Assembly: GCA_019244045.1 (NCBI GenBank)
Contig: JAFATF010000159.1
Span: forward strand, 1 to 49,711
Source: Acidobacteriota bacterium
GTDB taxonomy: Bacteria > Acidobacteriota > Terriglobia > Terriglobales > Acidobacteriaceae
Direction: 5' to 3'
Length of the DNA: 49,711 bases
A program made the position numbers and the translations under genes. The first letter of the stretch is position 1. Every line of letters starts with the position of its first letter. Under the pieces are notes generated by a model. It saw nothing but the letters and a program-made list of their open reading frames with translations. It made no database searches and had not been told where the DNA came from. Shown here piece by piece: positions 8,535-17,409 of the stretch.

Positions 8535-9629
8535 TCACCTTCGCGCCACTGGTACCTTGGCTTCTGGCGCTGAGGGCATGGTCGTCACCCGCCCCCCGGC
8601 GGCAGCTTGTGCGTGCGCTTGAGGCGTGGGCTCCTTCGTGGCCAGCCCCAGTTGCTTGCGCACCTCATGATCGATCTTGCCGAGAATTTCCTTGTTGTCC
8701 TTCAAAAACTGTCGCGCATTTTCACGTCCTTGCCCGATACGCTCGCTTTTATAACTGAACCACGAGCCCGATTTTTCCACGATATCGTTACTCACGGCCA
8801 GATCCAGCAGGTCGCCTTCGCGGGAAATACCTTCTCCGTACAGGATGTCGAACTCAGCCTCGCGGAATGGCGCCGCAACTTTATTCTTTACCACCTTGAC
8901 GCGGGTACGCGATCCGGTCACCATCTCGCCTTCTTTGATGGCGGCAATACGACGAATATCGATGCGCATGGAGGCATAGAACTTCAAGGCGCGCCCGCCC
9001 GTCGTAGTCTCCGGATTGCCGAACATCACGCCGATTTTCTCTCGAATCTGATTGATGAAAATCATACAGGTGCGCGATTTTGACACAATGCCGGTCAGCT
9101 TGCGCAAGGCTTGGGACATCAGGCGCGCCTGCAGGCCCATATGGCTGTCCCCCATCTCGCCATCGAGTTCTGCCTTGGGCACCAGAGCCGCGACTGAATC
9201 GACGACCAGGACATCGAGGGCGCCGGAGCGAACCAGCGCTTCGGCAATTTCCAGGGCCTGTTCGCCATAGTCGGGCTGGGAAACCAGGAGATTGTCGACA
9301 TCCACGCCCAACTTCTTGGCGTAACCAGGATCGAGTGCATGCTCGGCATCAACGAAAGCGGCCATGCCGCCGCTCTTCTGCGCTTCGGCAATGACTTCGA
9401 GCGCGATCGTCGTCTTACCCGAAGACTCTGGACCGAAGATCTCGACCACTCGCCCGCGCGGAAACCCTCCCACCCCCAACGCGGCGTCGAAGGAAATCGC
9501 CCCCGTGGGGATGACCGAGATCGGTACGACCGCCTCTTTCGACCCCAGACGCATGATCGATCCCTTGCCAAATTGTTTTTCGATCTGGGAGAAAGCCAGA
9601 TCCAAAGCTTTTGTCCGTTCATCGGCCAT
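8535..9629 (-). CDS. recA: recombinase RecA
   Basis: ATP-dependent DNA strand-exchange protein for homologous recombination and for triggering LexA self-cleavage. The Walker A motif GPESSGKTT is at residues 66-74. The Walker [12 protein letters not shown], the L2-region [13 protein letters not shown] and the NQIREKIGV segment are intact. The 364-residue length is normal, with an Ala/Pro-rich C-terminal tail that is less acidic than in E. coli. The ATG has an AAGG about 12 bp upstream. I see no convincing LexA box in the 150 bp before it, so SOS control cannot be claimed from sequence. Confidence 0.98.
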   Translation of the reverse strand: MADERTKALDLAFSQIEKQFGKGSIMRLGSKEAVVPISVIPTGAISFDAALGVGGFPRGRVVEIFGPESSGKTTIALEVIAEAQKSGGMAAFVDAEHALDPGYAKKLGVDVDNLLVSQPDYGEQALEIAEALVRSGALDVLVVDSVAALVPKAELDGEMGDSHMGLQARLMSQALRKLTGIVSKSRTCMIFINQIREKIGVMFGNPETTTGGRALKFYASMRIDIRRIAAIKEGEMVTGSRTRVKVVKNKVAAPFREAEFDILYGEGISREGDLLDLAVSNDIVEKSGSWFSYKSERIGQGRENARQFLKDNKEILGKIDHEVRKQLGLATKEPTPQAHAQAAAGGRVTTMPSAPEAKVPVARR

Positions 9630-10130
9630 TCTGGTTGCCGCCTTCTTTAACCCGTTCGGGGATTCGTATGCTTAGCCTACAACGTGCGTCGAAATACGTC
9701 AGGTCACAAATTACAAGGATATGCACAATTTGCCTTCAGGAACTATAACATTCAGGCGAAAGAAAGGCGAACATAATGGGGGGACATAGCGCATCCCGGA
9801 ATCGAAATGGGAAACAACAAGTTTCGTCGATCGAGCGTCGCAGCGCCAAGCTCCGGCCGCGAGGCGGGCACGAAAAGCTCGCCCGGTCAACAACTAATCT
9901 AGACGGGTCGAAGTTCGAGGCGCAGGGGACAGCAGCAATCGCCACCTGCTCACCCGAGGTACGATCAAGCCCCGGAGGTCTTTCGCGGCGACCATTCGTG
10001 CCCAGGGCTGTGGAAATTCAGCTCAACCAGATTCTGCCGGGCGGGGTCCTCGATCGCGGGCGTGAGGCTGGTCAGCATCAGGGTTACAGGTTCTCGCACT
10101 TGGCTGCTTCTCAAGGTCATCGAGAGCCCG
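9630..10130. other. 500-bp non-coding stretch upstream of recA
   Basis: Short frames exist on both strands, but none has a recognisable motif, a ribosome site or convincing coding character. It should hold the recA promoter, and downstream sequence of the secreted protein gene that ends at 10131. I could not identify a clear promoter, LexA box or terminator. Confidence 0.5.
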
Positions 10131-11054
10131 TCAGTGCCGCGGCCGGGGCGAGAGTTTGTTGTAGTCGCGCATATAAACCCGCAGCCCGAATTGCGGCGTA
10201 ATCTTGGTATACCCCGCTGCGAGCTGTTGGCGATAATGATCAAGATAGAAATCAAATGGATCTTCAGGATCGAGATCAATCAAATCCATATCCGAATCAT
10301 TCATCGTCAGCTTGCCAAAACGCAGCTGGCCGCCGCGATAGGACATGGAGTTCACTTTACCCCTGTCGTTTGCTGCCGGCAGCCGACCGAAGATCTGGAT
10401 CACCTGGTCTCCCCGAATCTGGACGGCCGAGACCTTCCCCTCGATACGGGGAAGCGGCAAGATCTGCTCAGGATCGAGGATCAGGTCGTTGCCCTCCGCC
10501 GTAAGGCCGACCACTTTTCGGGTATCGATGAGCTTGGCAATCTCGACCCCCAGCAGATCCATCAATCCTTTGACCGGCAAGTGCTCGGCTCGAACCTTCT
10601 CGGGGTGAATACGAATTTTGCCATCCCCGGTAACCGACAACGTACTGACGGTTTCAAACAGCAGGTTGTTCTTTGCATGCAGTTTGCCCTTCACCTTGAG
10701 TTTTTGGCCCTCTGTGCTGACTTCGATATTCTTGAGCGGAGCATCGGGTGCCGCAAACACATGTTCGTTCAAGGTCTGCGAGAGCGCCTTGCTGGCGATG
10801 GCAATTTCGGCCGATCGGATCGCCACGAAGAAGGATCTGGCATCGTCGAAGATTGGAATCTGCCCGCTTCGCACGGGACGGATGACACCATCGAGCCAGA
10901 AGATATGAACCGCGATACGGTCGGTGTAGTGATAGAAAACGTTCCTGATCTCGGTGTGCACCACGGCTGAGGTGCTGTAGGCAGGCTTCACGCTTTGAGC
11001 CAAACAGGTCGTGGCCAGCATCACTATAAAGGAGAAGCAGCCGGACAAGAACAT
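10131..11054 (-). CDS. secreted protein resembling LmeA/DUF2993 lipid-binding proteins
   Basis: A hydrophobic signal peptide (about residues 1-19, ending CLA before QS) is followed by roughly 285 residues. The pattern is repeated amphipathic beta segments, with stretches such as IAIASKALSQTLNEHV and DLLGVEIAKLIDT. This recalls DUF2993/LmeA-type phospholipid-binding proteins or related AsmA-like beta-grooves. That assignment is a resemblance, not proven. I chose ATG 11054 because it gives a clean signal peptide and lies 11 bp below a promoter-like -10; the longer frame from 11228 would bury the signal. It is divergent from rpmE. A periplasmic or outer-membrane lipid-handling role is inference only. 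Confidence 0.7.
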   Translation of the reverse strand: MFLSGCFSFIVMLATTCLAQSVKPAYSTSAVVHTEIRNVFYHYTDRIAVHIFWLDGVIRPVRSGQIPIFDDARSFFVAIRSAEIAIASKALSQTLNEHVFAAPDAPLKNIEVSTEGQKLKVKGKLHAKNNLLFETVSTLSVTGDGKIRIHPEKVRAEHLPVKGLMDLLGVEIAKLIDTRKVVGLTAEGNDLILDPEQILPLPRIEGKVSAVQIRGDQVIQIFGRLPAANDRGKVNSMSYRGGQLRFGKLTMNDSDMDLIDLDPEDPFDFYLDHYRQQLAAGYTKITPQFGLRVYMRDYNKLSPRPRH

Positions 11055-11060
11055 CTCGGG

Positions 11061-11079
11061 TGAGCATAGTAGATGCTCA
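11061..11079. promoter_or_regulatory. dyad operator-like site over the predicted -10 of the secreted protein gene
   Basis: TGAGCAT-agtag-ATGCTCA is a perfect 7-bp inverted repeat with a 5-bp centre. It sits just before the ATG at 11054 and covers the predicted -10 element, the usual place for a repressor site. The regulator is unknown. Confidence 0.45.
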
Positions 11080-11094
11080 GCCAGATTTGCACAA
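11066..11094 (-). promoter_or_regulatory. putative promoter of the secreted protein gene
   Basis: On the minus strand TTGTGC (11089-11094) and TACTAT (11066-11071) are separated by 17 bp. Matches to consensus are three and four of six. The 5' UTR would be only a few bases long. Confidence 0.35.
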
Positions 11095-11148
11095 TTCAAA
11101 CTGAGTGCGGCGGTGCCCCGAGCGCCGGAAACCTCAGCACAGCGGAAT

Positions 11149-11178
11149 TTGCTCTGATCTGAGTAACTCCTGTAGAAT
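11149..11178 (+). promoter_or_regulatory. putative promoter of rpmE
   Basis: TTGCTC (11149-11154) and TAGAAT (11173-11178) lie 18 bp apart, with TG directly before the -10. Initiation would be near 11185, about 20 bp before the rpmE ATG. The octamer TGTAGAAT recurs before murJ and tRNA-Pro in this window. Confidence 0.5.
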
Positions 11179-11205
11179 CTAAAGATTGCGAGGGATATAA
11201 AGAGA

Positions 11206-11421
<216 letters not shown>

Positions 11422-11430
11422 ACTCGGCCT

Positions 11431-12645
11431 GTGCGCAAAACCTGGGATAGCTCCGAGACTATTACGGCGCGCTCGCTCTCGCCAGAGGATGTCGTCCCCC
11501 TGCCGGCGCAAGTGAAGATCGGCCCAGTCGAAATCCGTCCTGCCACAGTTTTGGCCCCTATGGCGGGTGTGACCGACACCGTGTTTCGGCGCTTCATCCG
11601 CAAGCTCGGCGGCTGTGGTCTGCTTATGACCGAGTTTACCTCGGCCGATGGCGTCCTCCGCGCCAAGGATCAGAAAGCCAAGCGTTATTTGCATTTCTTC
11701 GAGGACGAGCATCCCATCTCGGCGCAGCTTTTCGGCAGCCACCCGCAGGTTTTGGCCGAGGCCGCGCGCATCGTTCAGGATCTCGGTTTTGACCTGGTCG
11801 ATCTCAATCTGGGCTGCCCGGCGAAGAAGGTTGTTAAATGCAACGGCGGATCAGGTCTGCTGCGGGATTTGCCTGCGATCGGGCGCATCTTCACGGCCGT
11901 ACGGGCCGCCGTCTCCATTCCCTTCACGGTGAAATTCCGCGCCGGATGGAATGATCAGGAAATTGTTTCGGTCGAGCTAGCCAGAATGGCCGAGGACTGT
12001 GGCCTGCAGGCGGTCGCCCTGCACGCCCGCACCCGCGAACAAGGCTACAGTGGCAATGCGCGCTGGGACTGGATCGCCGCCGTGAAAGACGCGGTTACGA
12101 TTCCGGTCATCGGCAATGGCGACATTCGCATCCCCACCGATGCCTGCGCCATGGTTGCTCAGACCGGTTGCGACGCCGTGATGATCGGCCGGACCGCCCC
12201 CGCCAATCCCTGGATATTCCGCCAAATCGAGCAGTACTCGGGCCGACTTGCGCGCGCCAGAAGAGGTGAGGACGGCGAACGTCGACGGCTCCTCCCGGGC
12301 AATAGCATGGCTGCCTCTTGGGAAGGCCCACCTGCTGCCCAAGGCCTGGGGCCCGCCGCACTGCAGGGAGGAGCCGAGCCAAGCTCAGCTCTTTATTGTT
12401 CCTATGATGAGCCCAGCGATGCGGACCGCTACCAGATGATTTCGACTTATTTCGCCATGCTGATTCAAGAGGAAATGCCCGGGGCGGCCGGTAAGATGAA
12501 GCAGTTTGCCTCCTGGTTCACGCACGGTGTAGCGGGCGGCGCGGCTCTGCGCAAGGCTATTTATGATTCGAAATCAGAGCACGAGATTTTCGCCCGAGTG
12601 GAAGAGTTCTTCGATCGCGTGCTGATCACCGCAGCTCGATCCTAG
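11431..12645 (+). CDS. dusB: tRNA-dihydrouridine synthase, with an internal insert
   Basis: Flavoprotein reducing uridines to dihydrouridine in tRNA D-loops. The TIM-barrel start VLAPMAGVTD, the catalytic-cysteine segment LNLGCPAKKV and the FMN-phosphate segment IGNGDI...DAVMIGR identify the family; the DusB-like assignment is the best guess. The C-terminal helical domain resumes at YDEPSDADRYQ. Between barrel and helical domain sit about 48 extra residues rich in Arg, Gly, Ala and Pro, encoded by a palindromic DNA element at 12286-12376. The frame stays open, so the enzyme may tolerate it as a surface loop. The start is a GTG at 11431; a second GTG at 11512 begins closer to the conserved region. 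Confidence 0.93.
   Translation: MRKTWDSSETITARSLSPEDVVPLPAQVKIGPVEIRPATVLAPMAGVTDTVFRRFIRKLGGCGLLMTEFTSADGVLRAKDQKAKRYLHFFEDEHPISAQLFGSHPQVLAEAARIVQDLGFDLVDLNLGCPAKKVVKCNGGSGLLRDLPAIGRIFTAVRAAVSIPFTVKFRAGWNDQEIVSVELARMAEDCGLQAVALHARTREQGYSGNARWDWIAAVKDAVTIPVIGNGDIRIPTDACAMVAQTGCDAVMIGRTAPANPWIFRQIEQYSGRLARARRGEDGERRRLLPGNSMAASWEGPPAAQGLGPAALQGGAEPSSALYCSYDEPSDADRYQMISTYFAMLIQEEMPGAAGKMKQFASWFTHGVAGGAALRKAIYDSKSEHEIFARVEEFFDRVLITAARS
12286..12376. repeat. palindromic element inserted in frame inside dusB
   Basis: Perfect 11-bp terminal inverted repeats CGGCTCCTCCC (12286-12296) and GGGAGGAGCCG (12366-12376) flank 69 bp. Inside is a second imperfect dyad formed by GCCTCTTGGG and CCCAAGGC. The element lies where related Dus proteins run directly from the barrel to the C-terminal helices. 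It resembles in principle the palindromic protein-inserting elements known from Rickettsia. No second copy was found by eye in this window. Confidence 0.6.
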
Positions 12646-12712
12646 CTATAGCTAGCTAGCCCGGCTGCGCCCTGTATTTTGCTGCTTGAGGTTGAAGCGG
12701 ACTACTCTTCCT

Positions 12713-13567
12713 CTAAGCGCGAGGCGAAGAGAGCGCGCGAGCTAGCATTCTATGTTGCTCATCGCTCTCGAGGTAAGCCCATGGTGTTTTCGGGTCGTGG
12801 GTGAAGATCGTCAGCCAGCGCTCGGGGATCGCTTCGGCGTAGTATTTCTTTCGGCTCTTGATCGTCTCCACGGGATAGAGATCAAAGGCCATTGCCCACG
12901 CCAGATCGATGTGCGCGGTGGTGGGGATCAGATCAGAAATGTAACAAGCCTTTTGGCCCGCGCTTTCGAAAACTACGGCCTGCATGTGCTGGGTGTGGCC
13001 GGGAAACACCCGCACGTAAATTCCCGGCACGATCTCGCGATCGCCATCGAGCAGCTCCATTTGCCCGCTCTCCACCAGAGGATCATAGTTCTCGCCGATG
13101 TAGCTGATGCGATCGCGCTCGAACCGGCTGCGCGCATGCTGCCATTCTCCTTTTTGCACGTAATACTTGGCGCGGGGGAAGGTGGGGAGCAGGAGATTGC
13201 CGCTGCGCACGGTATTCCAGCCGCAGTGGTCAAAATGCAGATGCGTATTGATGACGATGTCGATTTCGTCCGGAGCGATACGAGCTTGGCTTAGCTGCTC
13301 GATGAGCTCGGCCGGCTGCCCGTAGATCTTGGTCATCTTCTCGGAAAGCTTATTGCCGATGCCGGTCTCGACCAGCACCGTCTGCTTGCCGGTGCGCACC
13401 AGAACGGAATTCAGACCGGCATACACGAGATTCTTGTCGTCGGCCCTCATCTTCTTCTCCCACATGGCCTTGGGCACGACGCCAAAGAAAGTTCCGCCAT
13501 CGAGCTGATACACACCGTCGGAAAAAATAGTCAGTTCAAAATCTCCGAGCGTGGTACGCGGCAACAT
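12713..13567 (-). CDS. metallo-beta-lactamase-fold hydrolase
   Basis: The HLHFDH motif (residues 109-114) with the later FPGHTQH, ISDL and FTHD segments supplies the usual two-metal site of the MBL superfamily. At 284 residues without a signal peptide it is cytosolic. Its overall pattern resembles the quorum-quenching lactonase/AttM-like and related hydrolase branch, but the substrate cannot be told. The ATG has AGG 6 bp upstream and lies only 3 bp after the stop of the DPP-IV-like gene. The two genes are therefore probably co-transcribed, peptidase first. Confidence 0.88.
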   Translation of the reverse strand: MLPRTTLGDFELTIFSDGVYQLDGGTFFGVVPKAMWEKKMRADDKNLVYAGLNSVLVRTGKQTVLVETGIGNKLSEKMTKIYGQPAELIEQLSQARIAPDEIDIVINTHLHFDHCGWNTVRSGNLLLPTFPRAKYYVQKGEWQHARSRFERDRISYIGENYDPLVESGQMELLDGDREIVPGIYVRVFPGHTQHMQAVVFESAGQKACYISDLIPTTAHIDLAWAMAFDLYPVETIKSRKKYYAEAIPERWLTIFTHDPKTPWAYLESDEQHRMLARALSSPRA

Positions 13568-13570
13568 GAA

Positions 13571-15832
13571 TTACCTGAGATTGTCTTCCAAGAAATCCTG
13601 GACCATGTGAAACAGGTGAATCCGCGCGTCTCCGGTGACGCCGTGCGTCTTGCCGGGGTAAAACATCAAGCGAAACTGCTTCTTCGCGTTGATCAGACTG
13701 TTGACCATGGCAATGCTGTTCTGCACGTGCACATTGTCGTCGCTGGTGCCGTGAATGAGCAGCAGGGAGCCATTCAGGTGCTCGGCCAGGGGCGGCATGG
13801 CCGATTCCTCGTACGATTTCGGCTTGTCCTTGGGAACTCCCAGATAGCGTTCGGTGTAGGTGGAGTCGTATAAGCGCCAGTCGGTCACGGGCGCACCGGC
13901 AACCCCGCACTTATAGGCCTTGGAGTGCAGCAGCGAGTACATCGTCATGGAGCCGCCATTGCTCCACCCCCAAATGCAAACCCGGCTGTTATCAAGCGAT
14001 GGATTCTGCCGAAAGAGCTGATCGAGCGCGGCCAGCTGATCCTTCAACTCGACGCTGCCAAACTGGTGATGAATGGCCGAGGCCATAAAATCCCGTCCCC
14101 GGTTTGGGGTGCCACGATTGTCGACAGAAAAGATCGCATATCCCTCTTGGGCCATCATTTCTTCAAAAGGATCGGTGACCCCGGCCCCCCAAGTGTTGCG
14201 CACCGTCTGCCCGGCGGGGCCTCCGTAGATCTCGACGATGAGAGGAATTTTGCCGCCCGAGGGAGACTGCGTCGGCATCAATAGCTGCCCATAGAGGGGA
14301 AGCGTGCCATCGGCAGCTTTGAGTTCCAGATCCGTCGGCCGCAGCCAGTCGTATTGGGCAACGCTGCGCGATTCCCAGAGGGAATAGCACGGCGAACCGG
14401 ACGCGGCACATACCGAACGCTTGGGGGGAATCAAGTTGGCCGAGTACATGTCGGCATAATGCTGGCCGTCATCGGCGAATTTGACCGTGTGGGTGCCGGG
14501 CTGGTGCGATACCGGTTCGAGCCCGGTTCCATCCAGTTTGACCGAATAAAGCTGCTCTTGCCGGGGATCACCTTGATTGGCGGCAACGTATACTGTACCG
14601 GATTTCTCGTCGATACCTTTTACTCCGAGCATTTCGTAATCGCCCTGTTCGAGTTGCTTCTCCAGCTTAGCCTCACCGGCCAGTGGATTCTGCCGATCAA
14701 AGCTGTAGAGATAAAGATGGGTATGGCCATCGCGCCAGCTCGACCACAGAAAGCGATCCCCTGACCTGAGCACGTGGAAATCGTCCATGTTAGCGTCGTT
14801 GACGTTGATCCACGCCTCCTTGCTGGTTTCCGTGAGCACCTTGCGGGAGCGACCCGACTTTGCTTCGATGAAGTACAACTCCAGAGTGTCTTGCGGCCGG
14901 TTCAGCACCTCCGCCCACAGCACGCCGTCACGCACCCAGCCAAAGCGAGGAATATAAACATCCGAGTTGTCGGTGAGGGAGATCCACTTCAGGCCGCCGC
15001 CTTTGGCGCTGATCACGCCCAATCGCACGAGCGGGTTGGGATCGCCGGGCTTAGGATATTTCTGGTTCTGCACCTCGGCGGTGAGGGGAAGCAGATCGAC
15101 AATGGGATAGGTGGGGACGCGCGTCTCATCCATGGCGAGGAAGGCAATCTGGCTGCTATCGGGCGACCAAAAGTAGTTACTGCGGACAAATAGCTCCTCC
15201 TCGTAGACCCAGTCCACCTCACCATTGAGCATGTCGTCGTCTTTGACGTCTTTCTTATCGTTGCGCGTGAGCTGCTTCTCATCGCCCCCCGAGGTGGGGC
15301 GCGCGTAGAGGTTGTGTCGACGGATATAGGCGACCCGCGTTCCATCGGGCGAAAATTTCGGATCCTCGCTGGGCTCGGGCGCCGAGGTGAACTCGACCGC
15401 GGTACCGCTGTCCAGGCTATACAGCCACAGCTGACCCAGCGAATCGAACAGCAAGTGCTTGGAATCGGGACCCCAGTGATAGGCGGCGACCGAATAGCGC
15501 GTAATTTTCTCGCGTTGTATTTCGTTCTTGATCGTATTGACATCGGGGGCGAGCGTAGCCAGCTTTGATTCGCTCACCAGGACCCGCTTCTGTCCCGTGT
15601 TTGGATCGATCGACCACAACTCGCCGTGGTCGCCCGAGTCATTGCGCTGCACATAGGAAAGGAGTTTGCCATCCGGACTCCACTCGATATTTTCTGGCGC
15701 TCGCCCGGTCAGCCCGCCCGGCGCAAAAATCGTTTCGATGCTCAAGCGCCTGTTGCTGATTTGCTGGCATTGGACCCGCGGGGGAAAGAAGGACAGAATT
15801 GCTGTGAGGGCAAAAAGAGGCGCCAACCGCAT
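13571..15832 (-). CDS. secreted S9B dipeptidyl peptidase IV
   Basis: Serine exopeptidase predicted to release X-Pro dipeptides from peptides in the periplasm or outside. A signal peptide (about residues 1-24) is followed by a beta-propeller with repeated WSPDG-type blades. A DWVYEEEL segment matches the substrate-anchoring Glu-Glu motif of DPP-IV. The C-terminal alpha/beta hydrolase domain has the nucleophile in GWSNGGS (Ser624), the acid in GTSDDN and the base in GKTHG. The 753-residue length fits. ATG 15832 is used because it has GGGAG upstream and opens the signal peptide; an upstream TTG would add 11 residues. Confidence 0.93.
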   Translation of the reverse strand: MRLAPLFALTAILSFFPPRVQCQQISNRRLSIETIFAPGGLTGRAPENIEWSPDGKLLSYVQRNDSGDHGELWSIDPNTGQKRVLVSESKLATLAPDVNTIKNEIQREKITRYSVAAYHWGPDSKHLLFDSLGQLWLYSLDSGTAVEFTSAPEPSEDPKFSPDGTRVAYIRRHNLYARPTSGGDEKQLTRNDKKDVKDDDMLNGEVDWVYEEELFVRSNYFWSPDSSQIAFLAMDETRVPTYPIVDLLPLTAEVQNQKYPKPGDPNPLVRLGVISAKGGGLKWISLTDNSDVYIPRFGWVRDGVLWAEVLNRPQDTLELYFIEAKSGRSRKVLTETSKEAWINVNDANMDDFHVLRSGDRFLWSSWRDGHTHLYLYSFDRQNPLAGEAKLEKQLEQGDYEMLGVKGIDEKSGTVYVAANQGDPRQEQLYSVKLDGTGLEPVSHQPGTHTVKFADDGQHYADMYSANLIPPKRSVCAASGSPCYSLWESRSVAQYDWLRPTDLELKAADGTLPLYGQLLMPTQSPSGGKIPLIVEIYGGPAGQTVRNTWGAGVTDPFEEMMAQEGYAIFSVDNRGTPNRGRDFMASAIHHQFGSVELKDQLAALDQLFRQNPSLDNSRVCIWGWSNGGSMTMYSLLHSKAYKCGVAGAPVTDWRLYDSTYTERYLGVPKDKPKSYEESAMPPLAEHLNGSLLLIHGTSDDNVHVQNSIAMVNSLINAKKQFRLMFYPGKTHGVTGDARIHLFHMVQDFLEDNLR

Positions 15833-16221
15833 CACAAGTGTCTCCCGAAGAGATTGACAACGCAAAACTCAAAAGTGTACACCGGCGGGCAAGCCAGGTA
15901 GCAAGTCCGCTGAAGGAGGCTACTATGCGGATTGAGGAAGGAGAACTCCGAGAGCAAGCCACCTCCCAAAGAAACAGATCGCGCCAAGACAACTGCTATG
16001 GCCCTTGCGAGAGCAGCCTCGGCGCCTCTTGCTGGCTGCCGGGCCTCGCCTGTTCGGTCGAGTCGCCTTTTCGCCGCGTACGCCTTACCTGCTCGACGGC
16101 CGGCACAGCAATGGTCTTCGCCACACTCCCGTGCGGCGGGCAGCGCAGCGGCCAGCGATCTCCGCCTAGCTGCCGCCGGGAGCCGGCAGCGGGCATGCTA
16201 AAATTAGGGTACAGTCTCAGG
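15833..16221. other. spacer with a near-perfect ribosome site and possible N-terminal extension
   Basis: AAGGAGG at 15913-15919 is followed 5 bp later by ATG 15925. This is in frame with the zinc-ribbon gene at 16222 and would add 99 residues. The added sequence is Arg/Ser/Cys-rich and matches nothing I know. The segment 16130-16195 is rich in partly complementary GC repeats. It may be a long 5' leader, a decayed small gene or a real extension. Confidence 0.4.
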
Positions 16222-17346
16222 ATGCTTGCCGAGCTTAAAAACCTTCTGGACCTTCAGACGGCCGACCGCGAAATTTCGCGTCTCAAAGATGAAATTGCTG
16301 CCCTGCCCAAGCGTGTGGCCCTGATCGAAGCGCAGCTGGCCGGCACAAAAACCGTCCTCGAGCGGGCGGGGGCAGCCGTCAAAGCAGACGAGGCGGCCAG
16401 GCGCAAATACGAATCCACAATTCAGGACCTGCGGCAAAAGATTTCCAAGTACCGCGATCAAATGTTGGATGTGAAGACCAACGAGCAGTACAAGGCTCTG
16501 CAGCACGAGGTCAGCTTCGCCGAACGGGACATCGGCGCCCACGAAGACAAACTCCTCGAGCTCATGATCAACGCCGAAGCGCGGGAGAAGGAAGTTAAGG
16601 CCGCCGAGTCCAAACTGAAGGCCGAGGCCGCGGAAATCGACAAGGAAAAGACAGCGGCCCGGCTGAAAACCGCAGAAGATGAAAAACTGCTGGCGGAATG
16701 GAACGATAAGCGGGAATCCTACCGCGCTGGCATTGCCGCCGATCTACTTCGTCATTACGATCGGGTGGTGAAACTACGCACCACCGGCCTGTCGGAAGTT
16801 CGTGATCACAAGTGCATGGCTTGCCAGGTAATGCTGCGGCCGCAAACCCACAACGAGGTACGCAGCGGCCAGCAGGTGGTTATCTGCGATTCATGCCAGC
16901 GTATTCTGTATTTCGATCCCGCGAGCGAAGTACCAGCAGAGCGACCGAGTGGTCCGGTTCGACGCCGCCAGCGTCCCAAACCCGATTCTCCGCAGGCATG
17001 GCTGTATCGGTCCGATTACGATCAACACGGTGAGGTGCTGATTTCCCTTCTGCACTTCGGTGGTACGAGCAGCCGCCGGCTTTACGACTTCAATACCGGC
17101 CGCCAGATTGGGGATATCCTGATGCGCGAGGGTAACTACCGCCTCGTCTTCCCAGAGGAATTTTCAGGTGACTACGTACTCCTGAACGGAAACTGGGACG
17201 AAGCGGAAATGGACGGCTGGGGTAACGAAATGCCCATGATTGCTCTCGATGCTCTGCACGCCGACTTGGCCGCGGCCCGGGCCGAATCGGCGGCCAAATC
17301 TCAACCTCCGCAGGCCACCCCGGCCGAGCACCCGGCGCCGCGTTAA
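16222..17346 (+). CDS. coiled-coil / C4 zinc-ribbon protein with extra C-terminal domain
   Basis: Residues about 5-175 form a long, charged heptad coiled coil. A C4 zinc ribbon follows with C198-x2-C201 and C222-x2-C225. This architecture is that of the CT398-like/zf-RING_7 proteins, widespread but poorly understood and possibly nucleic-acid binding. About 120 further residues follow a basic Arg/Pro linker, with blocks such as SLLHFGGTSSRRLYDF and DYVLLNGNWDEAEMDGWGNEMP, then an Ala/Pro tail. I do not recognise this domain. ATG 16222 matches the family start; 16195 and 15925 are in-frame alternatives. rlmI follows 63 bp downstream. Confidence 0.85.
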   Translation: MLAELKNLLDLQTADREISRLKDEIAALPKRVALIEAQLAGTKTVLERAGAAVKADEAARRKYESTIQDLRQKISKYRDQMLDVKTNEQYKALQHEVSFAERDIGAHEDKLLELMINAEAREKEVKAAESKLKAEAAEIDKEKTAARLKTAEDEKLLAEWNDKRESYRAGIAADLLRHYDRVVKLRTTGLSEVRDHKCMACQVMLRPQTHNEVRSGQQVVICDSCQRILYFDPASEVPAERPSGPVRRRQRPKPDSPQAWLYRSDYDQHGEVLISLLHFGGTSSRRLYDFNTGRQIGDILMREGNYRLVFPEEFSGDYVLLNGNWDEAEMDGWGNEMPMIALDALHADLAAARAESAAKSQPPQATPAEHPAPR

Positions 17347-17409
17347 GCTCTGGCCGCAGTTGTAGCCTGAAGCCCTCCGTCCTATTCGATCCGGGTTTAC
17401 CATTCTTCT

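Noticed and set aside
9630-9780. LexA box upstream of recA
   Set aside because: No palindrome of either the proteobacterial or the Gram-positive SOS type was found.
9776-10201. 141-codon plus-strand frame in the gap before recA
   Set aside because: Arg/Ser-rich, no ribosome site, runs into the 3' end of the opposite-strand secreted protein gene.
15925-16221. RNase P or tmRNA gene in the spacer
   Set aside because: The conserved core segments of these RNAs are not present on either strand.
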